Source: Acanthaster planci (lineage: Eukaryota; Echinodermata; Asteroidea; Valvatida; Acanthasteridae). Taken from it: 64,000 bases of DNA. The notes under the pieces were generated by a model. It saw only the letters and a program-made list of their open reading frames with translations, did no database searches and was not told where the DNA came from. Below, piece by piece: positions 12,459-26,200 of the stretch. The translations under genes and the position numbers were made by a program. Each line of letters starts with the position of its first letter. Position 1 is the first letter of the stretch. The stretch lies in the NCBI RefSeq assembly GCF_001949145.1, contig NW_019091409.1, forward strand, positions 1,067,501 through 1,131,500. Reading direction: 5' to 3'.

Positions 12459-12604
12459 GTCAAGTCATTTTAAACGGTGACTGAATTCCAAGTCAAGTCA
12501 TTTTAAACAGTGAATGAAGTCCAGGTCAAGTCATTTTAAACGGTGACTCAAGTCCAGGTCAAGTAATGTTACACAGTGACTCAAGTCCAGGTCAATTCAT
12601 TTTA
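12459..12604. repeat. 33-bp tandem repeat, about 4.4 copies
   Basis: Unit starts gtcaagtcattttaaac. Copies begin at 12459, 12492, 12525, 12558 and 12591 with exact 33-bp steps and few substitutions. Confidence 0.85.
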
Positions 12605-13664
12605 GGGTGCAGTCCACTTATTTAAGTGAGAATTTCTGGCCAGCTCATTAGCATTAAAAGTGCACCGCCAGTATCTTTGAAAAAGGAGACTGTTTGAACC
12701 CCAAAGTGGTGAGATTGTGTAAATCCTTGCAAGGATCAACTCCCAGGGTCTTTGAGCTTTCATATGAGAGCAGAATGGCTAAAAACTGCAGTTGAAAAAT
12801 GGTCCTAAGTGCCAGAGGAAGTTGAGGGTTCCCAATTGAAAAATGGCCACATTCAAACTTTGGAAAATTCACTTTTTGGGGGTGATTTTGTTTTATGAGA
12901 ATAATTAAAAATGTGATTGGTTCACCCACAAAAAATTAAAAAGAAATTGAAAGATTAGGGACAAGACAATAATTTGATTTTTGTTTATTTAGGAAATCTC
13001 GGGGATGTTGGTATGCATGCTACTGGGCCCTGAACAGTGCTGAGTTTACACTTGGATTAGTGGACTGTACCATTTAGGCTGGCAACTTTTAGGTCAAGCC
13101 AACACAAAATGGGACTAAAGTGAACCCAAGTCCCAGTCATGGACTGACTTGAGTCATTACAACATTGGTTTGTAGTACAATATCATACAAATTCATCACT
13201 GGAGATTCATTGAAAACTTGAACATATAACCTATCAGTTGCTCTAGTGAATTTATATGTACACCGTACATTGTATATAGTCAGATGTGTTTAGCATCCAT
13301 TTGATTGTTTTCTTGTGGGTTACGATTTTATTTTCTATCGTTTGATATACCTAAATTGGACTCTTCTACCTTGGTTCAATTTCCTGCTTAAAGCTACAGT
13401 TATGTGTAATTCATTTTAATTTCAAATGGTCAAACTCTGATCTTTATTTTGTAAGGGTTCCATTTCCAACAGCCTTTCATTAAAATATAGAACAATCATC
13501 ATTTCAAGTTTCAGTTCAGTGTGTATTCAGCTTGGCTGTGTAAATGAAAGATGTGTGGACTACCTGTCTTTCTGATGTGTGTCTGGGCTCTCCAACTCCT
13601 GTATGACATTAAGGCTGTTCTTTTAGCAGCAATCTCAAATTAGTAGTTGCCAGGGTAATGAGTG

Positions 13665-13677
13665 AGGTCAAAGGTTG
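13665..13677 (+). promoter_or_regulatory. DR1-type nuclear-receptor half-site pair
   Basis: AGGTCA at 13665-13670, one spacer base, then AGGTTG at 13672-13677: one mismatch from a perfect DR1. It lies about 5.4 kb upstream of receptor A. Function is inference; such sites also occur by chance. Confidence 0.3.
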
Positions 13678-14865
13678 ACAAATCCCCCAAAATGACAAGA
13701 TGCAGAACTGAGAGAGATAAGCCTTGTAAGCCTTTGGTCGTCTGTCAACACAAACCGGCCAGGCAATTATTGACATAATGGAGGTGGTTCATGAGATAGT
13801 CTAACCTTCATTTACACTGAGCAAACAATTAAGTACTTTGCACCACTGATCTTTTGGCAGTCAGAAAAGACAACCACCCCACCAAACCCCTCCACTACTC
13901 CAATCAAAAGGGTGCATGAAGGCTGTCTAACTCTGTATGGGTGTTTTTATTTTTATTTTTTTTTCCGTCGGTAATTTAAAAAGGGCTTGGTTTGACAGAC
14001 TCTGTGGCCATTGCAAACCAGTACTGCCCTTTTTATGGGTGGATGGCATAAATGTCAAAGAGATTTGAAGATGGTAGAATTTAAATGTGATGTCTTAAGC
14101 AAACAAAACAAAACAGGTTCGTGAAAAAATTGAATGATATACTACATGCAGTACACAGAAAGAGTGAAAAATGCAAAACACGAGCATACATATGTATTCA
14201 TGCATTTGTTGCAGGAATGTTACACAGGACAAAACAATAAGTAATGTATCCTTGCATCCAAAATGGCAGCCAAAGAAATGGTGATTGCTAATAAACATTT
14301 CTCTATTTTGTGGGGGGTATGCTTAAACGGCTTTTCTTTGTCGATACCTGCGGCCCAACATCCATTGCAGTGCAAACAAAGTTCCTCATCTTTCTTTGCA
14401 TTACTCTACATAAGTATTGATCACCACTTTTCTACATCTTTGATTATGTTGACTGTTTAAAGACCAACAGACATGTGTGCGCTGCACTTAATAATGGAAG
14501 GGAGGGGGGGCAGCTACAGCATTATGTTATACTCCATTTTTTTATGGTGGCAGCTGCCTGCCATCAATGTTATTGGTTGAAGAGGTGATTGGCCTACCTC
14601 CTTCAACTATAGGCCAACTTTTTGCAAATGTTGATGACACAATTAAACAATCAACAAAATACATGTATTTTAGAAAATTTCTGCCAATTTCTGAATATTA
14701 CAAACTGGTGGAATTCTTCCTAAGTTAGTGTGTGACCATGATGACTACTGGACCTAAAATATCTCTTGAAGTAGTCGCTGCCTTCTGGTGTGGGAAACAG
14801 GCTGTGATTTGCTCTGCATCTGCATGTCAGGAATTTTTTCCCTGAAACAGGACAGAGTTGAGACT

Positions 14866-14989
14866 TAGGCGGCATCCGAATCTCTTGTCTAGAGCTCGGT
14901 CTAGGTCTTCGCTCCATTGGAAATGCGTGGAGATGCGTAGACAATAGACCTAGCCGTAGCTCTGGAAGCCCGTTTCAGACACAGCCTTA
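14866..14989. mobile_element. MITE, copy 1 (TIR beginning GGCTGTGTC)
   Basis: Inward from 14989 the minus strand reads ggctgtgtctgaaac then ...ggctaggtct. Inward from 14866 it reads ggcggcatccgaatc then ...ggtctaggtct. Imperfect TIRs of about 40 bp, flanked by TTA/TAA. A second copy lies at 27730-27859. Confidence 0.6.
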
Positions 14990-15850
14990 ATATGCCTAAA
15001 CATTTACAAAGTCGATACGGTGTGTACAATCGTATGTGAATGCTCTGACCAGATGGAGCGGCACCTTAAAAAGTGTGTGTATGCTGTGGAATTTGAGATG
15101 GCAGCACACACTACTGAGAGATACGTTTCACTGCCTCACTGGGAACCTACCGTCACTTTTTGCAGAGGGAGAGATACAGAATGTGGTTTCATCTAGCACA
15201 TCACCAAGACCAGCTGAAGTGGTATCCATAGCAGGGCACTCTTCCTTTATGACCGTTGCCATCTCAAGTTAAGTTTGTCTGATTCGGGAGTGAAAAGGGA
15301 GAATATACAAAATCAGCGCCCCAAAATTTGAAAGCAAGGGGAAGAAAAAAGAACTACAGGAAACTTTTTCGAGGACGATACTCAACTTTGTGACTACATG
15401 TGCTGGGAGTTATTACCCTTTTTTGACTGTGCAAAATCCTTTCAGCTGTCTCTATTTCACAGCATCATAGCGATCAATCTCTGGAAACCAGAAATAAATT
15501 TGACATACAGTTTTGGATCCTTGTGTCTCTACGATGTGCAATTCACCTATGCTACCTGTACCATTCTGACACATGGTTTAAGGGTGAGTGTAAATGTTAA
15601 TTAAAATAACTTTCCAATACATTTGACCATGTTGAAATCAGCTATTAATGCTTACTATAATTTTACCATCTTTGTCTTAGTGCAGGATTAAAAAGGGCAA
15701 TTATATGGAGACTTGAGTTAAATAACAGGGGCTTATTAAAAAGTGTTGGTTCTATACTCTCATTTTGCAAAAGCAAATCTACATTGAATCATGAATCTAT
15801 CGACCTGTGTGCAAAATCAAAGTGAGGATCTTTGGCAAAAAAATACAATG

Positions 15851-15914
15851 TGATAGGTGATGGGTGAATGATAGGTGATGGGCAACGGGTGATAGGCGAT
15901 GGGTGATGGTGATG
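15851..15914. repeat. Short tandem repeat of GTGATAGGTGATGG type
   Basis: Irregular GATGG/GATAGG repeats over about 64 bp, a degenerate minisatellite. Confidence 0.8.
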
Positions 15915-17085
15915 TGTTTGGTTTAGTTAATGGCACAATACAGAAGAACATCTCTAAGCTTGCCAGATGACTACACTGCGTTCATAAACTCCAAAGTAAT
16001 GCCTGGCTATCAAAAGCTGTGTAAAATAATTCAATTTATACTTTTCAGTTTTGTGACAGTATTCCTAAGTTCACACTGGATCAGGCAAACTATGCACTTG
16101 CAAGCAATCCAAATTAATTTTAGACTCTATAAATTTTAATGCTTTTTCTAGCATTCGTTCACTCATGTAACACCCTTTCAATGTATTTGCGTACAAAGCA
16201 GAAAATTTCCCATCTTAATTTTTTTTCCCATAAAAAGAAGCTCACAGCCAGAGTAACTCTCGAGTCCATACAGACTACGAAAATCAAATCATGATTTCTG
16301 GCAGCCAAGCGGGCTCAACCATCGTCACACAAGGCCAAAAGCATATGGTGACTTTTAAGGGAAAGAGCAGCTTCAATTGAATTAACTGAGTGGAGCTTAT
16401 CCCAAAGATGCTGGAAGTAAATGCAGCATTAAAGCTGCAAAAATTAGATAGCCATGGGGCCTTGCCTCTTAGGGGTATTTTTCTTGCTGCTTCTTTGAAT
16501 GTCAGTGATTAAATTGCAGCTGACAAAAATGGGAAGATTGGCTTTTGATTGGTCAAAATGGGCCTGGCACTTAAGGAACTGCTGCACAGACAATGGGTGA
16601 GGCATTTACTGGACAAAAGGGAACCGACAGAAAAGATACAGGCTTCTCCGCTGGTTGAAAAGGAAGGGGGAAAAATTAACTTGTTTTGGCACCAGGACAG
16701 CTTTTAAGATTTTTAGTCATTGTTGCAATATATTTTTCTCCAGCGTCAGTTTTAATAAAAGCGAAATAGAACTGAACTGACTTGACTCAAACCTTCAAAT
16801 TTGTTCTAAAGAAGTGTCTAAAATTGCAGCTGGCATTTTGGGCTTTTTGTTGACAAGACAGCTGCAATTGTGCACACGTAAACAATTCTATTGTGGTTCC
16901 TTATGTTTTTGAAGTCATGTTTCATGTTGATCACGTTTTATTTTTCGACAGGTATCTACCAAGTTCATGTTGTTTGGCTGTGGGATGTCCAGATTGAGAT
17001 GAACAAAATGTTTGAAACAAGAAGAGTTTCCACAGAAGTGTATAGTGATCTCATTCAATGCTAACAAGGTTCCTGCAGCTACATG

Positions 17086-17290
17086 TACAAGACAATGGAA
17101 TTCCATGATTTTTCCATGACCAAATTATGAAAATCCATGTCCTAACGATGAAATTTCTTGGACTTTTCAGACTTTAAAGTTGCTAATAAAATCATGCGTT
17201 TCATGCACTTGTTTCTAATAGAAATCACACACGGTGTTTGAAAAATTCCAAGACTTTTCCAGGCCTGGAAAACAAAAACAAATTTCCAAG
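17086..17290. mobile_element. Possible interspersed repeat built on ATTCCATGACTTTTCC-like words
   Basis: Contains ggaattccatgatttttcca at one side and ttccaagacttttccaggcc at the other, partly inverted copies of the same phrase. Sequences of this style are abundant interspersed repeats in many animals. Family not determined. Confidence 0.35.
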
Positions 17291-20200
17291 ACTTAACCTG
17301 GGCTAAGCTAATGGTGCTGCATGCAAATCACCTAGTTTTTGTACACTTTTCCCACGCAAAATCTAGAAGCAACAAGAAGTGTGCGGGTTTTTTCAGCACA
17401 CAAGCAGCTGCCTGTCCATCATTATCCAATAAGCAATATCGATCACAAAATAAGGGCCTGAAGTTCCGAATCTAGGGGAACCTTTATCAAAGGCAAAACA
17501 ATATCAATTTATATATTGCTTTATTTTACAGCTGGCAGGGTTTCCTCTCAGTACTGCAGAACTTTACAAATCAAGTTTGGCTGTGAAGTTATCAAGTTAA
17601 CCTGGGACAAGAAAACTGCAGTTCTCTGAGCAGAATATTTGGCTGAGCTTCTGTAGCAATATTTTAGGAAGTAACTTCAATTCAGTAGGGTCATGTTATT
17701 AAACAACAAATCATGAAGGAACTTTATCAAAAGTTGAAAGAAGAGCTTTTAAAGAAAAGTGCAACCAACCTCTCCATATGACTCGCTGTAGCAAGTGTGA
17801 AGTGAAATGTAATTACACTGTAATGTATGACATCGTATTCTTCCTGTAAACAAGCTTATGGTCAAGATCAGGAATTGTGTTGACTGCATCAATATCTTTC
17901 TGTCGTGTACTCGTTACGATTCTTGTTTTTACTGCCCAAGCACAGGTCTGGAATGGAACCCAAATATTTGGGTTCCATTGATATATTGACGGGTTATCTG
18001 CACTGTGGTACTTCGTTGTTTAATGACTCAAGCCATGGCCAGGCGGGAGTAGAACAATATTCTCCACTAATGGAAGTGGCCAGTTAATATTTCATTGCAA
18101 ATTTGCGGTGATTAATGAACTGCAATGGGCTCCGGTACTGAAAACACTACTGCTGACAATTTGTACCAGAGGAGTGGAAAAAGGAAGCAGAAACAAGGTG
18201 ATGTTTTTTCGAGAGAAAAATGGAGAAAGATTTAACCTTCAGTACACGAGTACTGGACACACCATTATTCATTAAGACCTGCCAAAGAAACTTTGCTGCA
18301 GATGCACAGTGAGGCAAAGGAGGAAAACTGATTGTCTTACAATACCGGCATATGTATGGAAACAAAAGCTATCTTCCCTGGAGTAACTTCTTCACCCGAT
18401 AAATGCCGGTACTTTGGAACATCTTAAGACTGCAATTAGATATGCGTATCACAATACCTTTTCAAATGAACTATTCACCAATCAGATCAAGGTCCTTGAA
18501 CTTACATTCACAGATATCATGAAGGGGAGGGGCGGCAGCTCTTTCAAGGTGGAAGCAGGGGCCAAAACACTTGTCAGTAGTAGACAGTATGGGGTCAACT
18601 CCAACACTTTTCAAGGAAGCTGGTGATTTCCATCCCTTTATTTCATTTCTTTCCGTTTTCCTGTTCCTTTTTCCCATTTCTCCAGGAAGGGGGGGGGAGG
18701 AAATGCCCCCTCTAGCTTGCCTGCCCCTTTACAACACCAATAACTTCACCGCATCTGTGTCTGACCCCAGAGAGAAGCAAGTCATGTCAGGAGGTGGCTA
18801 CGCTGCTGAAGTACTCAATCAGAAGTCTGTGATGGTATGGTGATAACAAACATGCGCTGACATTTGACAAGGAACAAATCGGTCTTTAAACAGCAGGTTT
18901 CCCTGGCCACTCATGCTGGAAACAAAGTCAAAGAATGATGAGAATTGTCCCTACTTTATTGGTTGACCACAACCCTGGAAATATAAACATATTGGTAGAA
19001 AATAAGGGAAAATGTCACTTATGCACTGGACAAGGAAACAATTGAAAGGTGGAACAAACTTGGATCTTGTTAGTTGGTCCCACAGGGAACAAACTAAACA
19101 CTACTGTTTCACCTCTGCCGACAAGACCATCCAAGCAAAGACAATTACCTCCCAGAGAATCACCAGCAATGCCATGAACAAACACACTGGGTGAAGTAAG
19201 TGCTCATCCGCACCCTCTAAAAAAAGGGGCACTAGAAGAACAAAAAATAACAATGTCTCTGTCTTAATTGAATCTCAGCCTCGGCAGTGGGGAACAGGGG
19301 AGGCAAAGAAATGGCAATTGTAACAGACTACATTGATTATTAGTGGGTGAACAGCTTCAATACAATTACCTCCATCAGGCTCATGTCATGGAACGGTTAT
19401 TAGTGTGGGTGCCTGTCCTACACGCCGGCGCACCACGGCCCCGGCCTCTCCACGTTAAATCCACAACTTGGGGAAATTTGTTAAGTGCACCGGCAATCTA
19501 ATTATCCTGTGTGTTTCCTATCTAGTTCCATTTGTGTGTTGGTAAACACCGTGGGGCTGTGGTGTGCATATGTCACATATTATCAGGCATGCAGTTTGAT
19601 AAGAGCGTAAAGCGATGTTGCACGTAAGGGGAGACCTGGAGGACCAATTTTGGGTGATTTATTTCAATTTGTACACGGCTGCAAGGGTCTCATCTGCAAT
19701 CCCGTCAGTATCACTTTTTTTCCTTCCCCTCTTCTCACAAGGGAAAGAAGCCAAGCTTTTGATAATGAGACTTACTGGAAAACCTTCAACAGAAGCAAAA
19801 AAGATGATAAAAACTTACACAAGTTTAATCAAGATAAAATGCAACACATCCACAGCTTTTTTTTCACTTAATCAGACTTAACATAATTAACATCTCAAAA
19901 CCACTTACACAAAGAAAATGTTCTCATTCACCGAAACTTACTATTATGATTAAATCCAGAAGGCATGTGGAGGTTTGAAAGACACGCTATGTAATCATAT
20001 CATTCAAAGTGTAATGCTGCTTTTAATTTTTTTAAAATTTACCTTTTCAAATTTTTACATGAAGAAAAGTACCATTCAAATTGTTCTTCCATGAAATGTA
20101 CCAATGACAGGTTTTTTTTCCACCTCAAATCAATTCCAACTCCTTCAGAATTCAGCAGCACTTGACTGGCTTGTGTGCACGAGCTGCAGCAAAATGTGCA

Positions 20201-23200
20201 CCGCCTTACAACCATACGGCGTGTATACGTGTAGTTTGCGGAGGAAATTACCACTGCTAAGTTGACACTGCATGGAGGGGCCACTTGCTCGCCCCACAAT
20301 GAAAACTGCACACAGCATTGATTTAATTGTCTGTGTCATGTTTGCGTGAGTGTGCAATGTAGGCTGGCAATTTTTTTTTTGGGGGGGGGGCTGGGGCACT
20401 ACGTGAATGCAAAGTTTTTCTTTTATCTCTTCATAAGTACCAGGAAGAAATTCAGAGTTGAAGACCGAGGCTACTACCAACTGATCAAAATGCTGTTTCT
20501 GCTAAGACTTTGCAGGGGCAAAGACTCTGTGATTCCATCGACATCATACAAAGTCTGACTAAACTACTGTCCATTTCTACAAAACAGACATATATTCAAG
20601 GTGGAGTAGATTTGAAAAAAGCCATAAGCCTTACATCAAAACCCAGCAACACTGCTTGCCTATTACCAAACCCCAAATATCTGAGGAATAAAAACAGAAG
20701 ACACTGTGTGACAGCATTGCTGAGAGTTGACAGTATCCACTCAGTGCACAAACATGCCGTTGCTGGTGACAAGCAGAAACGTATTGTAGCACTTCTGCAA
20801 TGGCTAGATTTGTCAATGATACAAACACAATGGTCGAGTTCGGACGGCCTGTTCTTGACACAGGTTTCTTGTTCTCGCACTCGAAAGGCGGGAACACGAC
20901 TCAAGAACACTGTTCTCGGAACAGGATCACACACCACCTCCTCGTCAGGGTTTTACAGGAACACACGGAAAAACTCAAGAGATTCTGATTTTTGAACAGC
21001 TGCAAAAAGTAGAGAGATGGCTTCCAAAGCCATAGATAATGGGAAGTTTTGCAAAATTAACATTAATTATTTTCCGTAACACAGAAATGAATGTTTATAT
21101 AGAAAAGAATTCAGCCCATCCAAACATTAACTCTTGAATAATGTAGCCTACATGTACATGGACGCCGCCATGTGCATGCTGCTTGTCACTAACTACCATC
21201 AATAACCGGTTGTTTGTTTGTTTCCAGCATTTGAGCAGCCAACCCACGAACAACAAATCGAGCTGTTCGTGAATACATGGGAACAAACCACCCGAACTCA
21301 GCCAATGTGTGCCACCAGGACGCACAATGTACATGTATGCCATCAAACACAAAATATGAGAAGCACCACTTTTTAGCATTCCCCCCATCATGGATGCCCA
21401 AAGTCACACTCGATGAGTTTATGTACCAGTAGTTGAAATGTAACGTAATAAATCAGTTCTGTAAGAAATAGTTTAAGGCCAATTGGTAGATTGTTTTCAT
21501 ACTTTGATATTGTAGAATTGTCAAAAACACATTCAAACGGATTACGTTTTGGAAATACGTGAACAGTGTACACCCTTCACATGCTCACAGTGTCTTACCC
21601 CCCTCCCCCGCGGATTGCTGCTTGGTGAAAACAGCCCCCTCACTTGTTCATGCATTAAGCCAATTCACCTGATTACATGGACGCAATCCAATTTTCTCAA
21701 ATTGTTAACTGCAGTTTAAATGTTAATTTAACTTGTGGCTTTTCCATTCTTAAAAACTTTCACATCTGTTATTTTCCAGGATCAGTATATTGTACATGAC
21801 AGAGCATTTAATCAAGACAACCATACTTAGGGGGGGGGAACCTTGGGGAACTTGAAAGAGGAATACTGTAAGTTTGTGAGTGTTCTCCCCGACAAGATAA
21901 AAACTTCATGGCATTACAACTGTAAAGTACATGTACATGTAGGACACAGGCTACCATTCCCATGAATCTCGGCCCTATCTCTCTTATGGCTGGGTCCTAA
22001 AAAAAAAAGTTGGCCCTTTTGGACTTTGGTCAATATTGACTCTGCTAAAGCTTTTGATAAGCAGTCCAGCAATTTGCTCATATAGTATAAAGTGGGCATC
22101 ACAAGACAAGAACCCCTCACACAAAAAGTGCTGTGTTGAAAATACACCAGTAAGCTGCTTTGATAATGCCTATGCACAGATGCACAGCCACTGACCATTT
22201 AAGCTGTATCAGTACCAAAATAATGACCTGAAGAAAAGTTCAATGGATGATGTAATGGTTGTTGTTAGGTGTTGCATTAAGGGTCTACAGTGTAAACACA
22301 ATGATCTCCTTGTGTCAACACTGGGCTAATGACTTATCAATAGTTTGGGTGTCTGGCCCTGACCTGGACTCAGGTCACACTAATGAGACATGTGCATATG
22401 TACCACAGACTATACAACTCTAACACTCGACACTTAGGGATGCTTACTGGTGTTGCAACAAGATTTTCTCAACAACTTTAAATGCGCCTTAGGTATTAGG
22501 TTAAGTAATTTGTGGAAAGAGGGAGATACTCGATGAGAATCTGTGAGCAATGTTTGCCTCTTCAAGGCCATTTTAAGCTGTGTCTTTCAACTACATGTAT
22601 AGACCTTTCTGTCTCTACGTCACAGTCGGATATTTTGCCAACCACTAGCTGGTAAACTGCGGCTGGCGGTCAGTGGCTACTTGAATGGACCAATTACTGT
22701 AGATTATCACGTACAAAAAAGTCATGCCACAAACTTTTTGGAGGGGTTGAAAAAAAAAAAAATTTCATGCTACTAAAAGTTAAAAAGTACGGAAAATTTT
22801 GTGGCGAGTGGTATTACTCTACTCAGGTCAAAATGGAGCCGATAATCTTCATTAACATGTAAAGTCTGTGAACAACGAACCCATACAAGCATGATGTTTT
22901 GCAAAATAATCACAAATATGTATTCTGCATTGCACACTACCAAATATAAATTTAAATGTCTGCCTTAAAAACACTTTGATGACAAACCCAGTCCCCCACA
23001 TGCACTTTTCTGTTCAGCCCGAAAAGCAGCGGCGAAACGAAAAATCGTTTGGAGGAAATAAAAACCAAGATCAATCACTGAGCTGGGCATGCTGGGTATT
23101 CCCATCCATTAATAAAATCCTGACGGCATCACATGTTAAACATTACATGGACTAGGATCCATCGCTTCCATCACTTGGTTCCACGCGCAGACAAAATTGA

Positions 23201-26200
23201 CCCACAAAGTATTAAATTTGAATGAGTGATTTCAATCAGTAACAATCTTGGCAAGAATAATACAGGAGAAGTTTAAAGGCCTTCCCCTGTCACCGTCGAT
23301 CCCGGTATTGCTCCTGGTGAGTTCCTTTACCAACACTGCACGTATTTCCCACTTGTAGGAGAAAATTGGGACTTCACACGTACATGTTCTTGTTATTTTA
23401 GTTTGAGCATTCTTTTATCAAGAGTTACCAAAGTATGTTACAGTTGCTCAGCAAATGACTTACAATTTTTCTGGGAAACAGTCAAACTTAATGGGTTTTT
23501 TAATAGAATTAACTTTTAGCAGCAGGGAGAATCACATTTTACATATTGTTTATTAATTCCAAACATAATAAGTGTTTATTGCATTAATGTAGCTGTGGTT
23601 ACATTTGGGCTGGCGATGACATTTGCCAATAACAGGGGTGCTCCACACAAGCATTTTGCCCTGCTACAACGCGCATGAATGCATGTGACAAGTACAGTTT
23701 GCAGGCAATGTGTACCGGCAGGACTCCCACAAACACAGAACTGCTTCAAAACCTGTCTTTTGCTGTCCAAATACAGTCGACTTGACAGTTACTGTTAGCT
23801 ATTCTGCCTTACACACACCTTCCTGTTTTTGGCCCCCATAAACAGGTTCTCAATGATTCTCTAATGATTTCAGATTTTCCCTCTCAAATTATTATTATGG
23901 GTTGTTCTTCCCCGTCTGTGACAGTTAGAATCAGCAGAAAACAGTGCTAAAGGACTGATCAAGATGCCCAAGATACAGAAAACAAAACTTTGCCCACCTG
24001 AAACAAGTAAGTTGGAAGTTATACTCTCAGATTTTTCAATGCCAAATGCATTTTAAGATTAACGCTGACCAAAAAGTCAACGGCAATGTTTCGAGAAGGA
24101 CCAACTTCACAGAATGCTCAGTAATACAACATAAATAGACATTGTTATTTCTTTGGAGGGGGGCTTAATCCAGTAAATCTCTGCGACAGACATTCTCTAT
24201 CCGGCCCACAATAGGAAACCCGATCCTCAACCGAACTTTGCTGACCTTTGGGGTTTTTCTTGTTCAGGACCACACTCTGTTTTGGGAACGTGACAATCCT
24301 ATTCTTCGTCCACCATCCCACACATCAATGATAACCATTCACGCTGTTGGTTTATATCCAAGAAAACCCTCCCCTTCATTTGAGAAGCTTGAGCAATCTT
24401 GTCATTTATGGATTTTCTATATTTCCAAACCTTTCCCTGTCTGTTTTGCTTCCATCCACCTATTCTTGTTGATTGTGCACACTGTGTCATGTCGCACCAG
24501 TGAGTAGAGTGTATTTGTCAATTTGTAAATTTTTTTCTCAAAGCAATTTCTGGCTGGGCTGTCCTCGGGCTTGTTTGATTGAAATCCCTGGCAAGCGTGG
24601 AGTGACAACAGTTTTTGTGAACAATGAATTCTGGCGTGGTGTGGTACAAATGCAAACATATACAGGAAACAGGGGTATATTAACTTGAGAGGGACCAGGG
24701 TTTATTTTCAACAATGTATTCAGGCCAAGCTATGCCATCATGGCAGCCACTGCCTAATTTCACCGTATGCTACTATTGCAAATATTTACTGTTGGAAGTG
24801 TTGCTCAGGTTGGGGAAACAGTAAGCAAAGAGCATTTTGCAGTAAAAATCTGAACAAAATAACAACAATACATCCATGGAAATCTGCATGAACCTGCAAA
24901 TATTCACTAGTTTAGTGAGCAGTTTACTGTGAGATTCGGCCGAATTTCCAGGCCTGACGACGGTATGAGCCCAGCCACTATTAATATTACATGGAGATCA
25001 ATTTCGTTTGTGGAAGTTTAGTCTTCTCAACAGAAGTGAATTTAGAGGATTTGAAAAGCTCTATCTGAGCAAACTTATCGAGAGTTTGAGTTCATTAGAA
25101 AATGAAATTTCCCGGATAAAAGTACACACAGGTCAAACTTTTTGTTAAACAGCAACTCTTAACCAAATCTTTTTTCCCATATTAATATTTTTGATCTTTT
25201 TTTGTAATCAATATTTGATCTTCTCGATGTTTCACACTTCCGCTAGAGTGTACTGATAGACAGATTCCTGTTTTATTTTATGCCCTTTGTCAACTCTTGT
25301 TGGGGTCCAGGGTACAGGGGCTTGGTGATGATTGGGAAACTTGCCAATGGCTGGCTGAGTGGTTGCCTGAACAGGGGGGAGCAAACGGGGAACAAAACCA
25401 ACGTCAATGCCACGGCAACTGTTGAATCGGCCCCTCAATTATCAAATCCGACAATATAGCTCGCAAGACAAATATTGACGGTAGATAAACTCTGAAAATG
25501 TTGGGTGATGTTGCTGAATCCCAGCCCTGGTTGAGCCAAGTTTGGGACAGCGGCAGACAGGTTGAAGTTGAAACCTATTTAGACAAAACTGTCGGGAAGA
25601 GTGGGATTTAATATTTTTTTCATTCTGAGCAACAAAAAAAAAAAAAAACAGTCATTGCAAAAATTGTCGGATTGAAGGTGTTACTGATTCTGTGATTGTT
25701 GACAAAATGAAGACTGGCCGTGAATTCAGTATTATCTTGCCTGGTTTATGCACATGCACAAATGGAAACAAATGACACATGCTTCAATTAAGAAGGAATT
25801 TCCAAAGTCTTCCTTAATAGCAACTAGGATGTTTATCTTGATGCAGTATTTTTTTATCTGTGTTTTACAGTACACTGACATTGGCATCATTCTTACTTTT
25901 CAGCTGAAATCAAAATTTCAGACTTGCAATGATTCAAAAAAGATTCCTGTCTTAATGACAAGAACTTTTTGACTTGAAGAACTTGCTGAAACAAATTCAT
26001 TCTTACAACTGCCTTAACTTAAACATATAACTTCAAGATTTAACTTCTGACCACAAACAAGTATGGTATCATTATTTAGTGTCAGTGTCTTGTACATGGC
26101 GTGGCAATTTATCCTAATAAAATTGTACATGTCCTAAAGGTACCGATACAAGATCAGAATGTTTCCATAAATAGTTTATTTTGCCCAGACAAGCCAGTGC

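Larger units (their letters stand above)
8223..20000. other. Upstream/intergenic tract of receptor A, part 1
   Basis: No coding exon recognised on either strand; I looked specifically for a receptor DBD I. Contents listed separately: tRNA-like SINE remnant near 10.9 kb, TIR element 11873-12291, 33-bp tandem repeat 12459-12604, DR1 site near 13665, MITE 14866-14989, short tandem repeat 15851-15914 and an interspersed repeat near 17.1 kb. Blocks at 16240-16640 and 19240-19600 are richer in ordered homeodomain-like and E-box-like words than their surroundings. Confidence 0.5.

Noticed and set aside
20790-20815. Word resembling the reverse complement of a CRFQKC-coding exon
   Set aside because: Translation in all frames lacks the required Cys pattern and adjacent splice sites.
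20904-20916. AGAACACTGTTCT palindrome as a steroid-receptor element
   Set aside because: Spacer is 1 base instead of 3; a single short palindrome is weak evidence.
20510-20995. Open frame of 161 codons on the plus strand
   Set aside because: No recognisable domain, composition like translated non-coding DNA, and overlapping frames on both strands are equally open. No splice or promoter context.
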